6,872 nucleotides of DNA. Origin: Actinomycetes bacterium (GTDB taxonomy: Bacteria > Actinomycetota > Acidimicrobiia > Acidimicrobiales > CADCSY01). The stretch is taken from NCBI GenBank assembly GCA_025464025.1, contig JAODBP010000331.1, forward strand, positions 1-6,872, given 5' to 3'. The position numbers and the translations under genes were made by a program. Numbering within the stretch: the first letter of the stretch is position 1; the number at the start of each line of letters is the position of its first letter. The notes under the pieces are model-generated. The model did no database searches. It was not told the DNA's origin and saw only the letters and a program-made list of their open reading frames with translations. Shown here piece after piece: positions 1-5,729 of the stretch.

Positions 1-2
1 GG

Positions 3-476
3 TGGCGCGACCGGTCGAAGGCGGGCGAGACCAACGACGCCCGCATCATCAACACCACCTCGGTGTCGGGCATCTACGCCAACCCCGGGCAGACGAACTA
101 CGGCGCGGCCAAGGCCGGCATCGCCGCCTTCACCCAGATCGCGGCCCAGGAGCTTGTGCGCTACGGCGTGACGGTCAACGCCGTCGCCCCGGCCGCCATC
201 ACCCGGCTCACCGGCGGCGAGGACATGCCGGACGACGTCAAGGCCGCCTTCTCCCCCGCCTGGGTCGCCCCGATCGTGACCTGGCTGGCGTCCCCGCTGT
301 CGGCCGACGTCACCGGCCAGGTCGTCGAGGCCAACGGCAAGCTCCTCGCCGTCGCCGAGGGCTGGCACCGCGGCCCCTCGACGGCCCCGATCTCGTCGCC
401 GGTCGAGGCCGGCGACGCCTTCCGGCAGCTCCTCGCCGACGCCCGGCCCCGCACCACCTTCCAAGAGGCGAACTGA
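3..476 (+). CDS. Short-chain dehydrogenase/reductase, C-terminal part (5' truncated by window edge)
   Basis: This is the C-terminal 157 residues of an NAD(P)-dependent oxidoreductase of the SDR family; the Rossmann-fold cofactor-binding N-terminus lies off the left edge. The first complete visible codon is at position 3. The SDR catalytic set is visible: Ser20 in INTTSVSG, then Tyr33 and Lys37 in NYGAAKAG (YxxxK, with the usual 13-residue Ser-Tyr spacing). It is followed by the typical segment RYGVTVNAVAPAA and a late strand SADVTGQVVEANG. The INTTS/NYGAAKAGIAAFT wording resembles actinobacterial SDRs related to the dehydrogenase domain of peroxisomal multifunctional (HSD17B4-like) enzymes, which act on 3-hydroxyacyl-CoA or steroid-type substrates. 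That substrate class is inference. A tail of about 45 residues after VEANGKLLAV extends past the SDR core. The stop TGA is at 474-476. The gene converges on the transport operon, so it is not co-transcribed with it. Confidence 0.9.
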   Translation, partial: WRDRSKAGETNDARIINTTSVSGIYANPGQTNYGAAKAGIAAFTQIAAQELVRYGVTVNAVAPAAITRLTGGEDMPDDVKAAFSPAWVAPIVTWLASPLSADVTGQVVEANGKLLAVAEGWHRGPSTAPISSPVEAGDAFRQLLADARPRTTFQEAN

Positions 477-477
477 G

Positions 478-645
478 GGTCGAAGGACAAGGACGCTCCG
501 AGGGGACGGCCGGGGCGCGCCGGACCTGTGCTCCCCGAACTGGCGATGGATTGACAACGTTTCTGTTGTCAATCCATCGCCAGTTCGAACGCGGGACTCC
601 GGCGCACCCAGCTTCGCCCTCGGAGCGTCCTTGGTCGTGCCGACC
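478..645. repeat. Large nested inverted repeat filling the convergent intergenic gap
   Basis: Almost the whole gap between the SDR stop (476) and the livG stop (647) is self-complementary around a centre near 561. From outside in: 478-482 (GGTCG) pairs with 641-645; 488-504 pairs with 617-633 as a perfect 17-bp arm containing GGACGCTCCGAGGG; 517-524 (GCGCCGGA) pairs with 598-605; and 536-558 pairs with 565-587 as a perfect 23-bp hairpin with a 6-nt loop. The arms are separated by unpaired stretches. The gap contains no plausible gene. It could be a bidirectional terminator, a miniature palindromic mobile element with 17-bp terminal inverted repeats, or a cruciform/regulatory element. I see no clear target-site duplication next to the 17-bp arms. 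Confidence 0.85.
536..587. terminator. Perfect 23-bp hairpin, candidate bidirectional terminator
   Basis: The arm 536-558 (CGAACTGGCGATGG followed by ATTGACAAC) is matched without error by 565-587, leaving the loop GTTTCT at 559-564. Its position, between a + strand gene ending at 476 and a - strand operon ending at 647, fits a shared terminator working on both strands. There is no T-run after either arm, so it would be an actinobacterial stem-only type rather than a classic hairpin plus U-tract. The inner half is clearly more AT-rich than the surroundings and contains the symmetric core TTGACAAC/GTTGTCAA, which also looks like a dyad operator for a dimeric regulator. Because it lies downstream of both genes, the terminator reading is preferred. 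Confidence 0.55.
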
Positions 646-646
646 G

Positions 647-1372
647 TCAGACCGGCGCACCCAGGTAGGCCTCCTGCACCGCGGGGTCGGCGCGGACGGA
701 CTCGGGGGTGCCGGTGGCGATGACCTCGCCGAGGTGCAGGACGCAGATCGCCGAGCACAGGCGCATGACGAGGTCGATGTCGTGCTCGACGAGCAGCACG
801 GCCAGGCCGTCGGCGCGGAGGGTGTCGAGCACCTCGGCCATGCGGTGGGTCTCGACGTCGTCGAGGCCCGACGCCGGCTCGTCGAGGAGCACCACCTTCG
901 GGCCGGTGGCCAGGACCCGCCCCAGCTCGACCAGCCGGGCCTGGCCGGTGGGCAGGGAGTCGGCCCGCCGCCGCGCCACCGGGCCGAGGCCGACGAGGTC
1001 GATCACCCGGTCGGTCACCTCGACCGCCCCGGCCACGCGCTCCCGGCGGGCCCGGGCCGCGATCTCGGCGGCCGTGCGCACGTTGTCGTAGGCGGTCATC
1101 GAGCCGAACACCTCGAGCCGCTGGAACGTGCGGCTCATGCCGAGGCGGGCCCGCCGGTCGGGCGGCGCGCTCGACACGTCGACGCCGTCGAGCACGACCG
1201 CGCCGGTCCCCTTCTGCACCCCGGAGATGACGTTGAACGTCGTGGTCTTGCCCGCCCCGTTGGGACCGATCAGGCCGAGGATCTCGCCGCCGTCGACGGC
1301 GAGGCTGACGTCACGTACGGCCCGATGCTCCCCGAAGCGGACGTTCAGCTCGCGAGCTTCGAGCACGGCCAT
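647..1372 (-). CDS. livG: LivG-type ABC transporter ATP-binding protein
   Basis: A complete 241-residue cytoplasmic ATPase that would pair with LivF to power the branched-chain amino acid/amide-type importer encoded upstream. Motifs are: Walker A GPNGAGKT at 36-43, Q-loop Gln84 in SRTFQ, a LivG-like signature region LPTGQ at 140-144 in place of LSGGQ, Walker B VVLLDEPASG with Asp164/Glu165, and switch His197 in LLVEHD. The C-terminus VQEAYLG is typical of Liv ATPases. Length is slightly below the usual ~255 residues. The ATG at 1372 has an excellent AGGAGG 6 nt upstream and gives the normal N-terminus MAVLEARELNVRFG. It is the last gene of the operon, and its first 62 nt overlap the 3' end of the preceding membrane-protein gene. 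The LivG assignment rests on the LPxGQ signature and the SRTFQ Q-loop; the LivF counterpart is encoded at 4977-5729. Confidence 0.95.
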   Translation of the reverse strand: MAVLEARELNVRFGEHRAVRDVSLAVDGGEILGLIGPNGAGKTTTFNVISGVQKGTGAVVLDGVDVSSAPPDRRARLGMSRTFQRLEVFGSMTAYDNVRTAAEIAARARRERVAGAVEVTDRVIDLVGLGPVARRRADSLPTGQARLVELGRVLATGPKVVLLDEPASGLDDVETHRMAEVLDTLRADGLAVLLVEHDIDLVMRLCSAICVLHLGEVIATGTPESVRADPAVQEAYLGAPV

Positions 1373-1778
1373 CGGTGACCTCCTGGGACGTGAGGGGGGC
1401 GAGGGCGCGGACGGCCTCGAGGAGCTCGGCGTGGTCGCGGCGGCGGGCCGCTTCGTGATCCCGGGCCTCGCGGATCGACACCGTGTGCCAGTGGGTGAAG
1501 ACGAGCAGGGCGCCGATGATCGACAGCGCCAGGCCGAGCAGCCCGCCGGAGATGAGGTAGGGCACCTGCTCCTCGAGCAGGGTCGAGTGCGCCGCCCCGA
1601 CCCAGCCGAGGAGGATGGCGGTGAGGCCGATCGTCATCAGCGACGACGCCAGGGCGAGCAGGAAGCGGGGGTGGCGGAGGATCGAGCGGCGCCGCCCGGC
1701 GAGGCGGTCGGCGCCGTCACGCAGGCCGGCGTCGCGGTCGGCCAGCGGGGTGCCGGCAGTCAGGACGGTCGTCGTCAT
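1311..1778 (-). CDS. Small two-helix membrane protein of unknown function, embedded in the transporter operon
   Basis: A 155-residue protein I do not recognise as a named family. Residues 1-36 are polar and basic (RRRSILRHPR just before the first helix). Predicted membrane helices are at about 39-60 (FLLALASSLMTIGLTAILLG) and 75-97 (LISGGLLGLALSIIGALLVF). A charged tail follows, with REARDHEAARRRDHAELLEAV (about 103-123) that could form a short helix or coiled coil. The positive-inside rule suggests both termini are cytoplasmic with a short external loop (about 61-74). The ATG at 1778 overlaps the previous stop as ATGA and has GGGAGG 4 nt upstream. The last ~20 codons overlap livG in another frame and are Arg/Ser-rich, so that tail may be a frame-extended, non-conserved end. 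Its placement suggests an accessory role with the importer or with the anchored protein encoded just before it; this is inference. Confidence 0.75.
   Translation of the reverse strand: MTTTVLTAGTPLADRDAGLRDGADRLAGRRRSILRHPRFLLALASSLMTIGLTAILLGWVGAAHSTLLEEQVPYLISGGLLGLALSIIGALLVFTHWHTVSIREARDHEAARRRDHAELLEAVRALAPLTSQEVTDGRARSSRAERPLRGASGRT
1379..1384 (-). promoter_or_regulatory. Ribosome binding site of livG, inside the upstream gene
   Basis: Read on the - strand this is a consensus AGGAGG, 6 nt before the livG ATG. It lies inside the coding sequence of the two-helix membrane protein, where it encodes part of SQEVTDG. It fixes the livG start and shows that the long overlap is not an artefact of a mis-assigned livG start. 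Confidence 0.75.
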
Positions 1779-3088
1779 CGTTCCTCCCGGAGGCAGGTCT
1801 CGGCCGCGTCGTCGCCGAGGACGGCGGCGGCCGCCCGGGCCAGGCGGTCGCCGACGAAGGGTTGGACGAGCAGGGCGAGCAGGGCCAGAGCGCCGATGCC
1901 CGCCCCCACCGAGGCCGCCGGGGTGTCGCTCGACAGCTTCGGCGAGAGCTGCGTCGGCGTGGTGATGGCGGCCGGGCCGGGTGTCACCGGGACGTCGAGC
2001 CCGGCCGCCAGGCCGGCGCCGCCGATCCCCCCGGTGTCGATCGAGATGTCGCCGAACGCCGGGAGCGTGCTGGCCGACAAGGCGACGGCAGCGCCACCGA
2101 GCTCGATCGCCACCAGGTGCTTCGCCCGCGCCGCCACGACCGCGTCGTCGATGCTCGGCGCGCCGGGCACCGGGCTGTCGAAGGACGGTACGGCGTCGGT
2201 CAGCTGGGTCACGGCGGGCACCGTGCGGGGCGACAGCTCGAGGTCGATCCGCAGGCCGGTCACGGCCATCTGCCCCGCCGTCGCCCCGGCCAGCCGGTTC
2301 GGTCCGGCGAGGGTGAGGCGGATGCCGGCGTCGGCCAGGGCCTTCTCCACCTCGGCCGGACCGTGGACGCCCTTGGCGTCGATGGTCACCGGCCGGGCGG
2401 CCACGGTCGCGCCGCTGATCGTCGTCGCTCCCGTCAACTTCGGCGCCCCACCGTCGGAGGTGGCGACGACGTCGGTGACGAGGGACGTGATCTTGATCAC
2501 GTCGAGCAGCTCGAAGTGGCTGAGCTCGGTGCGGGCGTGGACCTGCACGGTGGTGTCGTCGACCTCGGTGGTGGCCCGCGACAGCATCGAGCCGACCGAG
2601 GCGAACCCCTTGGCCACCGCGGCCGGCGTGGTCGCCTGGGCCGACGAGCCGTCGGGCTGGGCCTCGGCCCGGGCGTTCAGGCCGGGGGCCGGGTTCGACT
2701 CGGCGCGGGGCTCGCCGGCCCCCGAGCTCGCCGTCACGCGGTACGGGTACGCCGGGATCGTCCCTTGCGGGTACCTCGAGTCGGCCAGGGCGAAGACGGC
2801 GTCGGGGTTGGCCAGGATGTCGCCGGGGTCGGCCACACCGGCCCGGGCGAAGGTGGCCGGCCCGCTGGCCACGGTGGCGAGGGCATCGGGCGCACCGACG
2901 TCGACCAGCGGCCCGAGGGGCAGCAGGCCCACCGGGTTGTAGGTGACGTGGAGCCCCGATGCCGCGGCCTGGCCCTGGTAGCCGCTGAGGGTGGCGCCCT
3001 CGTCGTCCGCCCGAGCCGAGCCGCCCAGCAGCGTGGACGCGGCCACGAGGCCGAGCACGATGGCGACGGACGACCGCACCCGGGTCAT
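1775..3088 (-). CDS. Secreted, C-terminally membrane-anchored protein of unknown function
   Basis: A 437-residue protein with a clear Sec signal peptide: basic MTRVRSS, hydrophobic VAIVLGLVAASTLLGG, and a probable cleavage site SARA/DDEG after residue 27. The mature part is extracytoplasmic and rich in Ala, Thr, Pro and Gly. A low-complexity linker lies at about 120-155. A core segment at about 180-290 reads HARTELSHFELLDVIKI, then TTISGATVAARPVTID, then GLRIDLELSP. This resembles repetitive beta-rich regions seen in other hypothetical actinobacterial envelope proteins; that comparison is from memory and not searched. A hydrophobic helix at about 393-411 followed by Arg (DRLAR) and a short tail with Cys432 suggests a C-terminal anchor. 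No catalytic motif, LPXTG or lipobox is seen. The ATG at 3088 overlaps the permease stop (ATGA) and has GGAGGA 6 nt upstream; the stop overlaps the next gene's start. Confidence 0.8.
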   Translation of the reverse strand: MTRVRSSVAIVLGLVAASTLLGGSARADDEGATLSGYQGQAAASGLHVTYNPVGLLPLGPLVDVGAPDALATVASGPATFARAGVADPGDILANPDAVFALADSRYPQGTIPAYPYRVTASSGAGEPRAESNPAPGLNARAEAQPDGSSAQATTPAAVAKGFASVGSMLSRATTEVDDTTVQVHARTELSHFELLDVIKITSLVTDVVATSDGGAPKLTGATTISGATVAARPVTIDAKGVHGPAEVEKALADAGIRLTLAGPNRLAGATAGQMAVTGLRIDLELSPRTVPAVTQLTDAVPSFDSPVPGAPSIDDAVVAARAKHLVAIELGGAAVALSASTLPAFGDISIDTGGIGGAGLAAGLDVPVTPGPAAITTPTQLSPKLSSDTPAASVGAGIGALALLALLVQPFVGDRLARAAAAVLGDDAAETCLREER

Positions 3089-4980
3089 GCCCGGTCCTCC
3101 GCCGGCCGCCAGGCCGGGCGCCAGGCGCTGATCGACCGCCAGTCGGGCCGCCGCCCGAGCACGTCGAGGACGACGCCGGCCAGGCCGTTCGGCTGCCGGC
3201 CGAGGCCGATGGCGGCAGCACCGACGGCCACGAACACCAGCCCCCCGACATCGGACAGGTTGGCCTGGGCGTAGCCGAGCAGCGCGAACAGCATCCCGGC
3301 CAGCAGGGCGCCGAAGATCGTGGTGATGCCACCGACGTAGGCGAACAGCAGGATCACGAGGCTGCTCACCGGGTCGAAGTGGCTGCCCTGCACCGCGCTG
3401 GTGAGACCACCGAAGAGGGCGCCGGCGCACCCGGCGATGAAGGCCGAGAAGGCGAAGACGACGACCTTGGTGCGCCGCACCCGGAGGCCGAGGGTGGCCG
3501 CGGCCAGCTCGCTGTCGCGCACGGCGGTGAGCTGGCGCCCGAACCAGCTCCGCCGCACCAGGCCGACCACCACGGCGAGGACGGCGAAGACGACCGCCGC
3601 CCACACGGCGAAGGCACCGTCGGAGTGGGTCGAGAGGCCGAGCACCTCGGGGCGACCGACCTGGAGGCCGCCGAGCCCGAACACGCGCGGGTCGCCGAGC
3701 ACCACCTCACGCCCGACGAGGGCGATGCCGAACGTGCTCAGCGCCAGGTGGAGGCCGCGGAGCCGCACCGCGGGCAGCGCCACCAGCGCCCCCAGCACGG
3801 CGGCGACGGCCCCGCCCAGCAGCATGCCGGCGACGCTGTCGCCGCCGAAGACCTTGCCGGTGACGAACGCACCGACGCCGACGAACAGGTACTGGGTCAG
3901 CGACACCTGGCCGGACAGGCCGGTGAGGGCCACCAGCGAGAGGGCGATGGTGGCGAGCACCATGGCCTGGCCCACGTACGGCACGGCGTCGGAGGAGAGG
4001 ACGCCGACGAGGAGCGCGACGCCGACGACCACCACCGCCCCGGTGAGCAGCGAGCCCCGGAGGTCGGGGACGGTCGGCTCGTCGCGCCCGACGAGGCGAC
4101 CGGCCGAGAGCCGGAACGACGGCACGAGGAGCACGGCGACGACGAGGAACAGGCCGGGGATGGCGAGCTGGAGCCGGGAGAAGACCTCGCTGTCGGGCCA
4201 CAGCCACGAGACGTTGGACAGCTCCTGGCACAGCCCGAGCCCGAGGGCACCGAGGAACGTGAGCGGCAGGCTGGTGAGCCGGCCGACCATCGCCGCGCCG
4301 TAGGCGTTGAGGACGAGCAGCGTGAGGACGATGGCGTTGAGGTTCTGGCCGCCGGCGAAGAGGATGCCGCCGAGGGCGGCGAGGGCGAAGCCGATCATCC
4401 AGCTCAGGCGGGCCACCGTCGTCGAGCGGACGCCGTGCAGCCGGGCCAGCTCGCCGTCGTCGACGACGGCTCGCATGCGCGCCCCGAGCGGCGTGCGGAA
4501 CAGGAGGAAGCGGAGCCCGAACGCCACGGCGGCGGCGACCACGACCTGGGCGATGCGGTCGTAGGTGATCGGGACGCTGAAGAGCTCGAGCCGGCGCTCG
4601 CCGAACAGCAGCGGCAGGTTGCGGGCCTCGCCCGGGTCGAACAGCTGCTGGGCCAGGCCGAGGAGGCCGACCGTGAGGGCGACGGTCACGACGAGCGTCG
4701 TGGCGAAGTCGGCGCCCCGGAACCGGCGGAGGAGCCGCTCGACCACCAGGCCCATGGCCGGCGCCAGCAGGAAGACGACCAGGACCACGGCGATCGGCGT
4801 CGGCACGCCGTGGCGCACCCGCAGCTCGAAGTAGCAGAAGGCGGCGAGCATGCCGACGGCGCCGTGGGCGAAGTTGAACACCCCGGTGACCGTGTAGGTG
4901 AGCACGAGGCCCATGGCGGCGATGGCGTACACGCACCCGAGCATCAGACCGAACAGCACGTACTGCAGGAGCTCGGTCAT
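3085..4980 (-). CDS. livHM: Fused LivH-LivM branched-chain amino acid-type ABC permease
   Basis: A 631-residue integral membrane protein carrying both permease subunits of an HAAT-family importer in one chain. Residues ~1-295 are LivH-like: the family hallmark GVFNFAHGAVGML is at 33-45 and the ATPase-coupling loop MRAVVDDGELARLHGV at 169-184. Residues ~310-605 are LivM-like: LTGLSGQVSLTQ at 352-363, GLHLALSTFG at 409-418, the coupling loop AVRDSELAAATLGL at 486-499, and the typical end GRQPNGLAGVV at 594-604. Many hydrophobic helices are visible in both halves. They are joined by a short hydrophilic linker, RLVGRDEPTVPDLRGS (295-310). Separate LivH and LivM are each about 290-320 residues, so nothing is missing. 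The ATG at 4980 overlaps the livF stop (ATGA), with GGGGAG 6 nt upstream. It would form the membrane channel for LivF, LivG and the binding protein encoded in the same operon. Confidence 0.95.
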   Translation of the reverse strand: MTELLQYVLFGLMLGCVYAIAAMGLVLTYTVTGVFNFAHGAVGMLAAFCYFELRVRHGVPTPIAVVLVVFLLAPAMGLVVERLLRRFRGADFATTLVVTVALTVGLLGLAQQLFDPGEARNLPLLFGERRLELFSVPITYDRIAQVVVAAAVAFGLRFLLFRTPLGARMRAVVDDGELARLHGVRSTTVARLSWMIGFALAALGGILFAGGQNLNAIVLTLLVLNAYGAAMVGRLTSLPLTFLGALGLGLCQELSNVSWLWPDSEVFSRLQLAIPGLFLVVAVLLVPSFRLSAGRLVGRDEPTVPDLRGSLLTGAVVVVGVALLVGVLSSDAVPYVGQAMVLATIALSLVALTGLSGQVSLTQYLFVGVGAFVTGKVFGGDSVAGMLLGGAVAAVLGALVALPAVRLRGLHLALSTFGIALVGREVVLGDPRVFGLGGLQVGRPEVLGLSTHSDGAFAVWAAVVFAVLAVVVGLVRRSWFGRQLTAVRDSELAAATLGLRVRRTKVVVFAFSAFIAGCAGALFGGLTSAVQGSHFDPVSSLVILLFAYVGGITTIFGALLAGMLFALLGYAQANLSDVGGLVFVAVGAAAIGLGRQPNGLAGVVLDVLGRRPDWRSISAWRPAWRPAEDRA

Positions 4981-5729
4981 GCCTCGCTCCCCAGGTAGGC
5001 GGCCTGCACCGCGTCCATGGCGCCGTCGGTCGGGCCGGCGTAGGTGACGACCCCGCGCGCCATGACGTAGACGCGGGAGGCGTGGCGCAGCCCGATCGAG
5101 GCGAACTGCTCCACCACGAGCACCGACACGCCGGTCGCGGCCACCGCCGCCACCACCTCGTAGAGCTCGCCGACGACGAGCGGGGCGAGGCCCATCGACA
5201 GCTCGTCGACCAGCAGGACCGCCGGGTCGGTGCCGAGCCCACGGGCCAGGGCGAGCATCTGCTTCTCGCCGCCCGACAGGGTGCCGGCCAGCTGCCGCCG
5301 CCGCTCGGCCAGGCGGGGGAACAGGGTGAAGGCGACTTCGGTGAGCCGGTCGATGGACGTCCCGCACGCCGCCGCCACGTGGAGGTTGTCGAGCACGCTG
5401 AGGTTCGGGAAGACCGACCGCCCCTCGCGGACGTGGCACACGCCGATGCGGGCCAGCTCGTCGGCGTCGGCGCCGTTGAGGTGCCGGCCCTGCACGTGGC
5501 GGCAGCCGCTGGTCGGTCGGAGCAGGCCGCTCAGCACGCCGAGGGCGGTCGACTTGCCGGCCCCGTTCGGCCCGAGCAGGGCGGCCAGCTCGCCCCGCGG
5601 CACGGCCAGGTCGATGCCGTGGAGCACCTCGATGCGGCCGTAGCCGGCGCGCACGTCGAGCAGCTCGAGCGGCGAGAGCGACGTGTCCACGACCGCGCCT
5701 GCCGCGGTGGTGGTACCAGTCGTCAGCAC
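4977..5729 (-). CDS. livF: LivF-type ABC transporter ATP-binding protein
   Basis: A 250-residue cytoplasmic ATPase, partner of LivG. Motifs are: Walker A GPNGAGKST at 53-61; the LivF-type segment HVREGRSVFPNLSV (99-112), where most families have a Q-loop; signature LSGGEKQMLA at 151-160; Walker B VLLVDELSMGLAP at 171-183, with Asp175/Glu176 and Leu where Pro is common; and VEQF with Gln208 at the switch-His position, a known LivF trait (VEQN). The C-terminus VQAAYLG matches LivG's. I chose the GTG at 5729 because it overlaps the upstream stop (GTGCTGA) and has AAGGG 6 nt before it. An alternative GTG at 5690 would remove 13 residues, all before the conserved LELLDVRAGYG. The stop overlaps the permease start. 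Confidence 0.93.
   Translation of the reverse strand: MLTTGTTTAAGAVVDTSLSPLELLDVRAGYGRIEVLHGIDLAVPRGELAALLGPNGAGKSTALGVLSGLLRPTSGCRHVQGRHLNGADADELARIGVCHVREGRSVFPNLSVLDNLHVAAACGTSIDRLTEVAFTLFPRLAERRRQLAGTLSGGEKQMLALARGLGTDPAVLLVDELSMGLAPLVVGELYEVVAAVAATGVSVLVVEQFASIGLRHASRVYVMARGVVTYAGPTDGAMDAVQAAYLGSEA

Noticed and set aside
551..579. Promoter starting from TTGACA at 551-556
   Set aside because: No -10 like hexamer is found at the expected spacing (574-579 is CCATCG), and no gene starts downstream in that direction.
477..646. Insertion sequence or CRISPR in the convergent gap
   Set aside because: There is no transposase frame, no regularly spaced direct repeats and no clear target duplication. 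The region is a single palindromic structure.
2..1378. Long + strand open frame across the SDR, the intergenic gap and livG
   Set aside because: Its product is Arg/His/Gly-rich with no family features, and it runs antisense to livG. It is a GC-bias shadow of the SDR and livG.
1128..2942. Long + strand open frame opposite the two unknown envelope genes
   Set aside because: The composition is Arg/Ser/Pro/Ala-rich and there is no ribosome binding site logic. The - strand frames here have a signal peptide, membrane helices, ATGA junctions and good ribosome binding sites.
3379..4998. Long + strand open frame opposite livHM
   Set aside because: It encodes a Glu/Gly/His/Arg-rich, non-globular product antisense to an unmistakable permease, which is a codon-bias artefact.
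662..5011. Near-identical stretches at about 660-682 and 4990-5012 as a possible direct repeat
   Set aside because: They encode the matching C-terminal AVQ-AYLG ends of LivG and LivF, so they reflect protein family similarity and not a DNA repeat.
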